A DNA stretch of 21,070 bases from DATIXD01 sp035518875 (GCA_035518875.1 DATIXD010000137.1:1-21070), one strand, 5' to 3'; counted from the stretch's first letter, positions 1-8,352 are shown. The notes: a model not told the origin generated them from the letters alone. Translations and numbers: made by a program.

Positions 1-672
1 GAGGGATTGCCCGCCGACAAGCTGCGCTGCGTGAGAAGCGCGGTGGATCCGCGTCCGTTCCAGCGGCCATGCGAGCGCGATTGGTTTTTCTCGGAGTTTG
101 GCCTTCCCGCGGGAAGCCGAGTGATCGGCGTGGTAGCCCAATTGATCGCGCGAAAGGGTCATCGCTTTTTGCTTGAGGCGCTGCCCGGCCTGATTCTGCG
201 GTTCCCCGCCCTGCACGTCCTTGTTCTCGGCCAGGGACCACTGGAGAAAGAATTACGCAAGACGATCCGGCGTCAGGGGCTCGCCGAGCGGGTTCATCTC
301 GCCGGGTTCCGGGAGGACTTGCCGTGCATCCTACCCTGCCTGGAACTCCTGGTCCACCCGGCACTGATGGAAGGACTCGGCGTCTCGCTGTTGCAGGCGG
401 CCAGCGCCGGCTTGCCTATCGTGGCTTGCCGCGCCGGCGGTATGCCCGAGGCCGTTCGCGATGGCGTCAACGGTCTGTTGGTTCCCCCCGGGAATGTCGC
501 GGCCCTTGGTCAGGCAGTCGAGCGCGTGCTGAGCGATCCGGAACTGGCGCGGAATATGGGCCAGGCTGGGCGGGCTCTGGTGGAACGCGAGTTCTCGGTA
601 GACAGCATGGTGGAGGGCAACCTCAAGGTCTACCGGGAATTGCTGAGGGAAAAAGGCCGGACTATCGCTTAG
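1..672 (+). CDS. GT4 family glycosyltransferase, 3' part (5' end outside window)
   Basis: The frame is open from the first base, so the N-terminal acceptor domain lies upstream of the window. What remains is the C-terminal nucleotide-sugar-binding Rossmann half of a GT-B, GT4-type enzyme. It begins near the interdomain VRSAVDPRPF segment, continues through VIGVVAQLIARKG, VHLAGFREDLP and the EGLGVSLLQAASAG segment, and ends with a C-terminal helix that returns to the N-domain. The usual GT4 E-x7-E motif reads E-x7-Q here, a variant also known in LPS glycosyltransferases. Its place beside a Kdo hydroxylase and an O-antigen ligase-like gene suggests it adds a sugar to LPS core or O-antigen at the cytoplasmic face of the inner membrane. 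Donor and acceptor cannot be told from sequence. Confidence 0.88.
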   Translation, partial: EGLPADKLRCVRSAVDPRPFQRPCERDWFFSEFGLPAGSRVIGVVAQLIARKGHRFLLEALPGLILRFPALHVLVLGQGPLEKELRKTIRRQGLAERVHLAGFREDLPCILPCLELLVHPALMEGLGVSLLQAASAGLPIVACRAGGMPEAVRDGVNGLLVPPGNVAALGQAVERVLSDPELARNMGQAGRALVEREFSVDSMVEGNLKVYRELLREKGRTIA

Positions 673-722
673 AACACCGTCGACGCCACGCAGGACCGGA
701 AACCCGGCAAACCGAGGACCCG

Positions 723-743
723 CTCGTGAATCGAGATCACGAG
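723..743. repeat. Short inverted repeat between glycosyltransferase and kdoO
   Basis: CTCGTGA (723-729) and TCACGAG (737-743) form a perfect 7-bp stem with a 7-nt loop, 51 bases after the glycosyltransferase stop. No T-run follows, so it is not a classical terminator. It could be a transcript-end hairpin, an operator or chance. The rest of the 673-888 gap shows only weak promoter-like bases (TTACAAT near 850). Confidence 0.35.
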
Positions 744-888
744 GTGAGACGCCGCATCCGGTTTGCCGTCGAGATCGGTGATGGACGCTACCTACCGGGG
801 AATGAGCTCCGGGCGCTTATCTTGGTTTCGTCTGTCGGATATACCGGCTTACAATGCGGCGACAGCCGTCAATTACTTGTCACTAAAT

Positions 889-1773
889 ATGGAAATAAAT
901 TTGATCGAAGAACTGCCGTTCGAAACCTGGGATCCGGTGGTCGATCCTGTGAAACAGGCATCGGTGACCGACGCCCTGGAACGGGGCTGCGTGCTTTTTC
1001 TACCCCATCTCGGCTTCGATGTGAAGCCGGAAGAAACTCGATTCCTGTCGGCGCAATGGTCCAACGGGGAATCGAAGAACATCTACTTGCGGGGTGCCGA
1101 GCGTGAGCTCCGCGGCGCGAAGGGTGACGAACGCGATTTAACCAATTTAGGGACCCTGCTAGAACGTTTCGGACGCCAGGCTCAGCAGCTCCTTGAAGCC
1201 CTGTTCCCGAACTACGTGCCCGATTGCGAATTTGGTAACACCAGCTTCCGCCCTTGCGAGATTGCCGGCAGGCCCAGTTCCTATCGCAAGGACGACACGC
1301 GTCTACATCCGGATGCCTTTCCATCTAATCCGACCGGCGGTGCCTGCATCCTGCGGGTCTTCACCAACGTGAATCCACACGGTGAACCCCGCGTCTGGCG
1401 CGTCGGTGAACCTTTCTCTGAGATGGCGGCGAAATTTCTGCCCAGAGCCCGTAGTCAATGGCCCGGCGAAGCGATTTTGCTTAACGCGCTGGGCATCACC
1501 AAGCGGCGGCGGAGCAGGTACGACCATCTCATGGTAGAACTGCACGACCGTGTCAAAGCCGACCTCGATTATCAGCGCGACGCACCGCAACAGCGTGTCG
1601 AGTTTCCACCCGGTTCTACCTGGATCGTATTCTCCGACAAAGTGCTTCATGCGGTGATGAGCGGCCAGTTCATGCTGGAGCAGACCTGGAAGGTTCCAGC
1701 GTCGAGTCTCCGGGACCCGGAAAACTCCCCGCTACGGGTGCTTGAACGGATGGTGGGAAGCGCGCTGGTGTGA
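889..1773 (+). CDS. kdoO: Kdo hydroxylase family Fe(II)/2-oxoglutarate dioxygenase (KdoO-like)
   Basis: The 294-aa product resembles the KdoO family, which hydroxylates the outer Kdo sugar of Kdo2-lipid A to give Ko, using Fe(II), 2-oxoglutarate and O2. Visible features are a likely metal-binding H140-x-D142 in TRLHPDAFPS and a distal His254 in KVLHAVMSG within a double-stranded beta-helix core, followed by EQTW. The frame stays open upstream to a TTG at 763 with ATGs at 781 and 802, but the family-like sequence begins at MEINLIEELPFETWDP. The ATG at 889 gives a length typical of the family, so I chose it although no strong ribosome site precedes it. Lying among glycosyltransferases and a ligase-like gene, it probably tailors the LPS inner core. 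The family call is firm by motif; the exact substrate is inferred. Confidence 0.82.
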   Translation: MEINLIEELPFETWDPVVDPVKQASVTDALERGCVLFLPHLGFDVKPEETRFLSAQWSNGESKNIYLRGAERELRGAKGDERDLTNLGTLLERFGRQAQQLLEALFPNYVPDCEFGNTSFRPCEIAGRPSSYRKDDTRLHPDAFPSNPTGGACILRVFTNVNPHGEPRVWRVGEPFSEMAAKFLPRARSQWPGEAILLNALGITKRRRSRYDHLMVELHDRVKADLDYQRDAPQQRVEFPPGSTWIVFSDKVLHAVMSGQFMLEQTWKVPASSLRDPENSPLRVLERMVGSALV

Positions 1774-1842
1774 TCCCCGGAAGGCCACGCGTGCAGACCG
1801 AAGGGTACTCACAGTGGTGGGGTTGCGCCTCAATGATCCACC

Positions 1843-2925
1843 CTATGAGAGCCAGCCGCAGGTTCTGGCGATGCGCTCGGCCCGCTTTTCCCAGCTGAAC
1901 TCGACGGCTTTTGCCTTCGCAGCCTGGGCTAGGCGGCTGGCTAAATCGGGCTCGCACTGCATGCGCCGCACTGCCGCGATCCAGCCTCCGGTATCGGTCG
2001 GCTCGACCAGCAGGGCGGTTTTCTCATGTTCTAAGATTTCCCTGATCGTCGGCAGATCGCTGGCGATGATGGGTCGCCCCGCCGCCATGGCTTCGAATAG
2101 CTTGATGGGGCTGATGGAAGCGGCATGACGAAGATTCTTCTGGTAGGGAAGCAAGACCACATCGCAGCGCCCATACCAGTTGGGAACCTCGCGATGGGGC
2201 ACGAAGTTCACGACTTTCAGTCTGGAAAGGCGCTTGGGCGTGTCCTCCTGGTCGCCCAGTAGCGTGATCTCCGCCATCTCGTTTTGGGCCAGCGCCTCGA
2301 AGATGCCGAGACCTCGATCACGGCTCAGTGTGCCCGGATAGACGATGCGCGGGAGGCCCTCCGTTTGGGGCCGAAAGGGCGGAATGGTCGCGAAGGCATT
2401 CAGATCGACGCCGCTTGGCGCGACCAGTATCCTGTTTTTGTCCGCGCCGGCGGCAATGAGGTCGCTCGCCGCTGCTTCACTGATCGGTACGAGCCAGCGT
2501 ATCAGCCCTTGCCGGTGGCTTTGGACGATGGCTTTAAGCTGGTCTTGCCGTACCGATTCCGTGTCGTGAATTTCCAAATGGTGCGGCAGTTCCCTGGTGG
2601 ACAACAGTAAGCTGATCGGGACCGAGCGGACATAAAGGGCATCCGCCCGGCGCAGCATCCTTTGGTGAAACCAGACGAACGGCCGGTTTTTCCAGCGAGA
2701 ATGAAGTAGCTGGCTGGGATGAACGTCCAGGGCCGAGTCGATGCCAAAATCGTCGAGGCGCTCTTGCAGAACCAGGTCGCTGGGCCAGGGCGGCAGATAA
2801 AGGCGGGTGGCAACGCCAATCGCATCGAAAGCCCTGACCATGTGCAGGGTTTGCAGCAAGTTTGCGCGGTTGCGCTGCAACCGGCTGCGCCCGATGTAAA
2901 TCAATTTGAACGGCTGGTTACTCAT
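1843..2925 (-). CDS. GT4 family glycosyltransferase
   Basis: This 360-aa protein is a complete GT-B fold glycosyltransferase. The N-terminal domain (about 1-165) starts with a beta strand and the basic segment GRSRLQRNRANLL. The linker PSGVDLNAF (170-178) is the hallmark before the donor domain. The C-terminal half contains IVYPGTLSRDRG (194-205), VVLLPY (256-261) and LFEAMAAGRPIIASDLPTIRE (276-296), the GT4 nucleotide-sugar pocket; the first Glu of E-x7-E is not obvious. Its ATG overlaps the TGA of the upstream ligase-like gene by four bases (2922-2925), so the two are translationally coupled. It most likely transfers a hexose during LPS core or O-chain assembly; the sugar is unknown. It converges on kdoO across a 69-bp gap with no clear terminator. 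Confidence 0.87.
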   Translation of the reverse strand: MSNQPFKLIYIGRSRLQRNRANLLQTLHMVRAFDAIGVATRLYLPPWPSDLVLQERLDDFGIDSALDVHPSQLLHSRWKNRPFVWFHQRMLRRADALYVRSVPISLLLSTRELPHHLEIHDTESVRQDQLKAIVQSHRQGLIRWLVPISEAAASDLIAAGADKNRILVAPSGVDLNAFATIPPFRPQTEGLPRIVYPGTLSRDRGLGIFEALAQNEMAEITLLGDQEDTPKRLSRLKVVNFVPHREVPNWYGRCDVVLLPYQKNLRHAASISPIKLFEAMAAGRPIIASDLPTIREILEHEKTALLVEPTDTGGWIAAVRRMQCEPDLASRLAQAAKAKAVEFSWEKRAERIARTCGWLS

Positions 2926-4259
2926 GTAGGCTGGATTCTCGGGGATGAATCGGAGCGGTCATGCAGACGAAAAGTGTAGGCAGCACCCGCCAGCAGCAGC
3001 CAATAGGCGCGCCAATCGGCGTGCAAGGCCCTGAAGTCGAATAGGCTCCAGATCGCCACCAGGCCGAAACTGCCCAGCAGGAACAGGAAATAATCGCGCG
3101 GAATCAAACCAGCCCGATGGGCGCGGACAACGGCGTTAATCAGCAGCAGCGCAGCTACGGTCAGCAGCAGCGCGCCGATGATGCCGAACCGCAGCAGAAT
3201 TTCCAGGTAACTGTTGTGGAGGTGATCCATCCAGTCGACTCCGCCCCTAGACGAAGGATGCAGTAATTGCAGTCTGTCGCTGTGAGCGATCAGGTATTCG
3301 GTCGTACCGGTTCCCCAGCCGAACAGCGGGCGCTCCAGCCACTTGTTTAGGCCAAACCGTTGTACATCGAAGCGAAAGCCGACCGAGGTACGGGGCAGCC
3401 GCTCTTGTTCCCCTCGCAAAAGGGAAGCGGCCACTTCGCTTTCGGCATGAAGACGGGAGCGGATTTTTTCCAGATTCAAGCCGGCCATGCCGCCCACGAT
3501 CGCCAGGGCCAATAAAGTGATGGGGATCATTTTCCCGAACGAGGTTTTGGCGGTCTTGATGGGCAACGCATAGCGGATGAATACAGTGACCGAAATCACC
3601 GACGCCGCGGCCAGCCAGGCACCGCGGGAAAGGCTGGCCAGCAGCATATAGGTCGCCAAATAAAGACTCGCCAGCCAGAGAGCGATTTGGGTGAGCCGAG
3701 GAGCGATTTTCTTGTCTCCTCCCCAAATTCTAGGGGCAAATAATAGTAGGCCCAAAATGACAGTGCCCGAAATCAGGCCACTGAAGATGACCTTCAGCTT
3801 GAAGCCGGTTCGCTTTGCAACTGCCATGTGCAGGAGACTCTGCCATTCGGCATGGCTCAACATGCCGATCATGAGCCCAGAAACCGCCAACGTCAGCACG
3901 AGATTGATACGTTTGAGATCGCCTTCCAGCCACCAGGCGATGGGCCAGAAAGCAAAAAGCTTGAGCCAGTTCTGGGCATCCTTGATTTGCAGCTGTCGGG
4001 TCTGGGGAAACTCGGCTATCGCCAAGCCGGTACGAAGAAAGACATAGGCGGCAAAGGCGATAAACAACCACATCAGCGGATCACGTCGACAGACTGACCA
4101 GGCAGGGCGGCACAAAACGAAGGCGAGGAATAGAATGGCCAACGCGGTATTCGCTCCCGTCGTGCTCAACCAGGCGAAAAACCCGAAGGCGCAAGTAGCC
4201 AGGAGGCCGGTGTAATTCACGATCGCCTGGGCCGACCGTCCGGGGATTTCATAGTGCAT
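2922..4259 (-). CDS. O-antigen ligase/polymerase-type membrane protein (WaaL/Wzy-like)
   Basis: A 445-aa polytopic inner-membrane protein with about ten or more hydrophobic segments. It carries the O-antigen ligase (Wzy_C, PF04932-type) signature: LSRGAWLAAAS (210-220) in a membrane helix, then a large periplasmic loop (about 262-345) holding RFGLNKWLERPLFGWGTG, and MDHLHNSYLEILLRFGIIGA (344-363) with the conserved H-N and E. Proteins of this fold either ligate undecaprenyl-linked O-antigen to lipid A-core (WaaL) or polymerise O-units (Wzy). Sequence alone does not separate the two, so no symbol is given. It is the first gene of a two-gene minus-strand operon with the GT4 glycosyltransferase. 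The 237-bp gap upstream is shared with the divergent gene at 4497. Confidence 0.83.
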   Translation of the reverse strand: MHYEIPGRSAQAIVNYTGLLATCAFGFFAWLSTTGANTALAILFLAFVLCRPAWSVCRRDPLMWLFIAFAAYVFLRTGLAIAEFPQTRQLQIKDAQNWLKLFAFWPIAWWLEGDLKRINLVLTLAVSGLMIGMLSHAEWQSLLHMAVAKRTGFKLKVIFSGLISGTVILGLLLFAPRIWGGDKKIAPRLTQIALWLASLYLATYMLLASLSRGAWLAAASVISVTVFIRYALPIKTAKTSFGKMIPITLLALAIVGGMAGLNLEKIRSRLHAESEVAASLLRGEQERLPRTSVGFRFDVQRFGLNKWLERPLFGWGTGTTEYLIAHSDRLQLLHPSSRGGVDWMDHLHNSYLEILLRFGIIGALLLTVAALLLINAVVRAHRAGLIPRDYFLFLLGSFGLVAIWSLFDFRALHADWRAYWLLLAGAAYTFRLHDRSDSSPRIQPT

Positions 4260-4496
4260 AGCGTGTGTGCAGAAGATGAACGCCAGTCATTTTACCAGAC
4301 ACCGCCGGTCGGCTTGGGACGGCCTCATCGCGCGCCACCAAAGACGGCCGGTGACCGGGAATCGAGCGGAAACCTTTTCACCGGTTTTGTGTCCGATAAG
4401 TTTCGGGCGTTCGGTCGACCGGTCATCCCGGCCGCAGGCGTTCAAACGTGCCAGCCTTTATTCGCATATCATCTTTGGAGTTCTGGAGGTTGAAGA

Positions 4497-5021
4497 ATGA
4501 AAGTCATGGAGAACAATCCGACCGCATTGCGGGAAGTCGTCAGCGAGCGTGCCGTCATGAATTTCCAGGGGACGGAGGATTTGCCGCAGGTCCTGCAATA
4601 CGAGATCAAGCTCCTGCAAAAATGGCGTCAGACCAATGCAAGAAAGATCCGTCTCGACAAACTGGGGTTTTGGATTTTCAAGGTCTCGGCCATCCTGGCC
4701 TCGGTCGGTGCGGGCGTCTTGGGGATGCTGGGAATGCCTGACATCGGTTTGGTGCTGGGTCTGTTCGCGGCGGTCTGCATCGGCGTGGACGGATTTAGGC
4801 CTCGCGGCATGCTCGGCAAGGTCCACCAAACCGCCGATCAGAAAATCCAGCAACTCGAGGAAGCCATCCGCAGCAAATGGGTGAGCGGCAATCTGACGGG
4901 TCATGCGAGCAGTGCCAAGGAGTTGGTCGCCGGTATTCTGAAAGGTGCCTATGAGGAAAAGGAGAGGATTTCCAGATACCTGCAAGACGGAGAGACGTAT
5001 TTGGCGTCGGGCGAGCAATGA
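4497..5021 (+). CDS. Two-TM protein of unknown function (SLATT/DUF4231-like layout)
   Basis: A 174-aa protein I do not recognise firmly. The ATG at 4497 follows GGAGG (4485-4489) at a 7-base spacing, which supports the start. Residues 1-55 are polar and helical, with a basic stretch (KWRQTNARKIRLDK) before the membrane. Residues about 57-80 and 82-100 form a hydrophobic hairpin. A long charged C-terminal helical region (105-170) follows. This arrangement resembles the two-TM SLATT/DUF4231 group, some of which are pore-forming effectors of nucleotide-sensing defence systems. No SMODS or SLOG partner lies next to it, so that role is not supported here. It stands alone, divergent from the ligase-like gene and convergent with the decayed response regulator. 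Confidence 0.75.
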   Translation: MKVMENNPTALREVVSERAVMNFQGTEDLPQVLQYEIKLLQKWRQTNARKIRLDKLGFWIFKVSAILASVGAGVLGMLGMPDIGLVLGLFAAVCIGVDGFRPRGMLGKVHQTADQKIQQLEEAIRSKWVSGNLTGHASSAKELVAGILKGAYEEKERISRYLQDGETYLASGEQ

Positions 5022-5078
5022 TTGACGCCGGTCGGTCGGAACCTTCGCTTGTGTACCTGCGCCCGATAGCTCGACGAG

Positions 5079-5653
5079 TCAGGCCTTTAATATCCCCCAC
5101 TGGTAAGCGATTTTGGCCATTTCCGCCGCTGTGTTGACGCCAAGTTTACTCTTGATGAGGGTGGCATGGTTGGCCACGGTCTTGTGGCCCAGTCGCAGTT
5201 CATCGGCCACTTCGCGGGTCGTGCAGCCCTTGGCGAGCAGGCAGAACACCTCGAACTCGCGCGCCGACAGGGCGCTTACCGCAGCGGCGCTGCTCCCGGC
5301 AATGGTTTGCTGAGCCAGACGCCGGGCGATTTCAGGTTCGAGGTAACGCTCGCCGCCAGCGACCTTAATGGTCGCTTCGGTCAGGGTTTTCGGTGCACAG
5401 CTCTTGGTGATGTAGCCCTTGGCGCCAGCTTCCAAAGCCCTCGCGACATAGACCAACTCGTCGCGGATGCTGAAGGCCAGGATGCGGCCTTGCGGGTCGC
5501 GGGCGCAGATCCGGCATAATACTGGCAGGCCTCCTCTCCACGATCGGCTTCACGGATGACCTCGATGTCATCGGATTGGGAAGGTAAGCGTCGGTAGCCG
5601 GCGCGCACCACCGCGTGATCATCCACCAGCATCACCTTGATCCTCGGACTCAT
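5079..5653 (-). pseudogene. NarL/LuxR-type response regulator, MoxX-like, with internal deletion and frameshift
   Basis: Two frames together spell one response regulator. The first (start ATG 5653) reads MSPRIKVMLVDDHAVVRAGY up to GEEACQYYA with the acidic pair intact. The second resumes at RICARDPQGRILAFSIRDEL, includes the receiver Lys (GYITKS), and ends in a complete LuxR/GerE helix-turn-helix (LSAREFEVFCLLAKG to YQWGILKA). The expected middle of the receiver, some 25-30 residues with the phospho-accepting Asp and the MDLSMPG-like loop, is missing at about 5502-5518, and the reading frame changes there. The loss is therefore a deletion not divisible by three. The start codon overlaps the kinase stop (ATGA), so the pair was an operon. 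As written it cannot be phosphorylated. An assembly error would have to remove a whole block, which is less likely than decay. Confidence 0.85.
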
Positions 5654-6823
5654 GGTATGGATGCACCGCAGGATACGGAAACTTCGATCCTCACGCCTTC
5701 TCCCGGTCGGGTTTCGAGGGAGAAGGACCCGCCGAGACTGGCCACCCGCTCACGCATGCCCGGCGACCCCAAGGCGGTGCGCGGCTGATTGGGTTCTGAG
5801 CCTTTCCCATCATCGCTTATGGTCACGGCAACCCGGCGGGTTTGTCTTCCGTCGGCTTCGGCCAGTCGCAAATGAATGCCCACGTTACGGGCGTCTGCGT
5901 GCTTGATCACGTTGGTCAGGGCTTCCTGAACAATGCGGAACAAGTGAATTTTCGCACTACCGGCGCATTCCTCCACCCCCTTTCGCAGAAAAGTCGAGCC
6001 GGGTGGCCGGATTGCGGGAGCGCCAGTTTTCGACCATGTCTTCCAGGGAAGCCGCGAGGCCGAGTTCGTCGTGCAGTTCTTGTGCGAGGTAGCTACGTTC
6101 TTCTTCCTAAATGGCCAGGGATTGTTGAACCAGGGTGCGGTTTTCGTCGCTGGTTTTCGCCAGTGTTTGCGCGATATGATTGAAGGCGAGGGCGATGCGG
6201 GCGAATTCCGGCAAGGAGAAATGCGGCAGACACCTGCCGTAGTCGCCGCGTTCGATGTTCCCAAGGCCCTGCAAAATGGCGCCGACGGAGGCGAAATCGC
6301 GGCCCAGGGGGATGTGAACCAGGACGCAGATGACCATCGCCAGCGTCACCGTGAGAAACAGAAAGCTGCGGGCTTCGCTCCAGGCTTCGGCGATCTCATC
6401 CTGCGGCGTCGCCTCGATAATGATCCTGATGTGATTGCCGTCCGCGCGTTCGACCCGCTTTTCAGCCCATATCGGTTCAGGCGCGACCGACCAGGCGAAC
6501 CAGCCTGGGGATTCGTCTATGGTTTTCATGCGACCTGTGGATGGCAGATGGATGATCCTTGTGGATGCTTCCTGCACCTGTATGCGCAAGTGCCGGATAT
6601 GGTCCAGCCGGGCCAACTCCGTGAGCCATTCCATGAGATGGCCGTCGTTTCCGCTGGTTTTTCCGAGTTCCGCATCGATCAGTTGCAAGACCATGTTGAC
6701 CGAGGACCGCATCTCCGCCTGCACGGCGCGACGCGCGTTATGAACCACGAGCAGCACGCCCGCGCCGATGACCGCCAGCATGGTCAAAACGATCATGAGA
6801 CTCAAGCGAAACCGTAAGCTCAA
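5650..6823 (-). pseudogene. MoxY-like sensor histidine kinase with stop codon, deletion and frameshift
   Basis: The gene starts at TTG 6823, with AGGAGG six bases upstream. TM1 (about 7-27), a periplasmic LapD/MoxY-type domain, TM2 (about 154-172) and a HAMP segment follow. Three lesions are visible. (a) An in-frame TAG at 6107-6109 sits exactly before the H-box (EEERSYLAQELHDELG). (b) HDELG is joined directly to LAASLEDMVENWR; relatives have about 60 residues of HisKA_3 between HDELG and a second DELG, so a block appears deleted in frame at 6059-6070. (c) A run of five C (5976-5980) needs one base fewer to restore LDFSAKG-VEECAGSAKIHLFRIV. The HATPase part follows (IVQEALTNVIKHA, SDDGKG, GMRERVASLGG). 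In methylotrophs MoxY senses signals for methanol dehydrogenase expression; that role here is inferred. Confidence 0.83.
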
Positions 6824-6907
6824 GCCTCGCCTCCTGAGCTAATCAGACGAAAGTCTCTCCCCCTCAATCCCGCGATCTAAGAAGCCATTATCCTGGGATT
6901 TGACGGT

Positions 6908-7689
6908 TTAACTGAATGGCAGTGACAGCAGGCGTGGAAGACCCAGCTTGCGCCAACCGCGCGTTTCTCTCAGCCCGATTTCCATGCCTTCTTGACCTAG
7001 GGCGGGCGCATCCCGATAGGTGCCGCACCAGCGGTCCCAAAAAGGCACCGAAAAACCGAAGTTGCTGTCGGTTTCGGGTTTGTAGCTGGAATGATGGATG
7101 CGGTGCAGGTCCGTTTTGATGAGCAGACGGCGGATCCGCCCTTCCCAGCGGCCGGGCAGCCTGACATTGCCGTGGTTGAACAGGGCGCAGGCGTTGAGCG
7201 CGATTTCGAAAACCAAAACCGCCTCCTGCGAAAGTCCGAAAGCCAGAACCAGCAGCATTTTGTAATACATCGACAGGACGATTTCGGCGGGATGAAAGCG
7301 AATGGCCGTGGTGGTGTCGAAACCGAGGTCGGTATGATGGACCTTATGTAGCCGCCAGAATATCGGCACGCGGTGGAATAGCCGATGCTGCAGATAAATC
7401 GCGAAATCCAGAATGACGAATCCGGCGGTTGTGGCAAACCACTCCGGCAAAGGGTACAGGTTGAACAGCCCCCACTGCCGCGTCTCGGCAAGACCCGCCG
7501 TGAAATAGGCGCCGCCGCTGAGAAGTCGCACACAGGCGAAATTGATCAGCATCAACCCCACAAATGCCGGCAGAGCCGCCGGAGTTTGGCTTCCGGAAAA
7601 ACGAGGAAAGGCCGGGCCCACTCCCACGACAGTATGAGGACGAGCACCAGCACAAAAATGCCCGGGCGGATGATAAATTCGTCGATCAT
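6908..7689 (-). pseudogene. Sterol desaturase/fatty acid hydroxylase-family protein, frameshifted near 5' end
   Basis: A membrane di-iron hydroxylase with the three histidine boxes intact: HRLFH (7373-7387), HKVHH (7334-7348) and HRIHH (7091-7105), plus hydrophobic helices between them. The open frame in the body runs only from about 7627. Upstream, another frame starting at ATG 7689 gives MIDEFIIRPGIFVLVLVLIL then SWEWARPFLVFPEAKLRRL, the expected first membrane helix and WE motif. The two join if one base is restored around 7570 (anywhere in 7550-7627). The 782-base span is one short of a multiple of three, which fits a single-base deletion. A sequencing error is possible, or an internal start could yield a shortened enzyme. 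The substrate is unknown (sterol, hopanoid, fatty acid or ornithine lipid are all candidates for this family). Confidence 0.75.
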
Positions 7690-7850
7690 TTGATTAATAT
7701 ACCTTGGCTCGCCGAACCAGGTCGATGTCAAGGCAATCGGTGAAGCGCGGCTCCCGCATCGGTGGGATGATTCGCAATCATGTCATGCCCCCTCGGCGGA
7801 TAGAGACACGCGCCATGAGGGGCTAACCAACCAGACGAATCAGCCGAGCG

Positions 7851-8336
7851 ATGAACCCTCTGCTCTTCAAAGCCCATCCGCTGCTCTATCTCACCGTCGA
7901 CCTCCTGGTGAATCCTTCGGCGCACACTCTGGAGGACTTTTCGATGCTGGCGCTGGTTTATCTGACCGTCAACCTGGTCTGGGCCGGCTGCCTGATGATC
8001 GCGGTCAAGAGGACCGCGGGTTTTGTCCCGGCTTATGGGGTCGCTTATCTGCTGGCCTTGCCCTCGCTGCTCTTTTTTCTGCCGCTCATGTTGACCTTGC
8101 TGAGCGACGTGCTGGCCCATGCCTTTCGGTTCGACGACCGTTATATCCTGATTTTCGCGCTGTTTATCGCGGTGCAGATGGTGGGCGCCGGCTATGGCGG
8201 GCTGATCAAATATCCCCGGAATGACCGCCCCATCGGTTTGAAGGCTGGCTGTGTCGTGTCTCTGACCCTGCTGCTTTTTTCCCTGCCCTTTGGTTTGATG
8301 CTGCTGATCTTGGACGAGGTTGTGGACGTTTTCTGA
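7851..8336 (+). CDS. Integral membrane protein of unknown function
   Basis: A 161-aa protein with about four transmembrane helices (roughly residues 30-52, 60-88, 97-117 and 128-155) and few charged residues. The N-terminus (MNPLLFKAHPLLYLTVDLL) is partly amphipathic. I recognise no family or catalytic motif. The ATG at 7851 has only a weak ribosome site upstream. A long minus-strand frame overlaps it but encodes a Gln/His-rich sequence, the usual antisense image of a hydrophobic protein. The gene sits alone upstream of the metK promoter; no job can be read from its neighbours. Confidence 0.65.
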   Translation: MNPLLFKAHPLLYLTVDLLVNPSAHTLEDFSMLALVYLTVNLVWAGCLMIAVKRTAGFVPAYGVAYLLALPSLLFFLPLMLTLLSDVLAHAFRFDDRYILIFALFIAVQMVGAGYGGLIKYPRNDRPIGLKAGCVVSLTLLLFSLPFGLMLLILDEVVDVF

Positions 8337-8352
8337 AAAGCCGCGATGGAAG

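Noticed and set aside
349..420. Loss of the second Glu in E-x7-E as a sign of an inactive glycosyltransferase
   Set aside because: EGLGVSLLQAASAG is a known variant in LPS GT4 enzymes, and the rest of the domain is well kept.
4254..4500. Two 77-79-aa plus-strand frames upstream of the two-TM protein
   Set aside because: They start inside or beside the ligase-like gene start, are Arg/Pro-rich, and have no ribosome site. The 4260-4496 gap appears to be a divergent promoter region, with a weak TTCAAA and CATATC pair.
6071..6817. 248-aa plus-strand frame opposite the kinase
   Set aside because: The minus strand clearly carries kinase transmembrane, HAMP and H-box sequence with a ribosome site; this frame has none.
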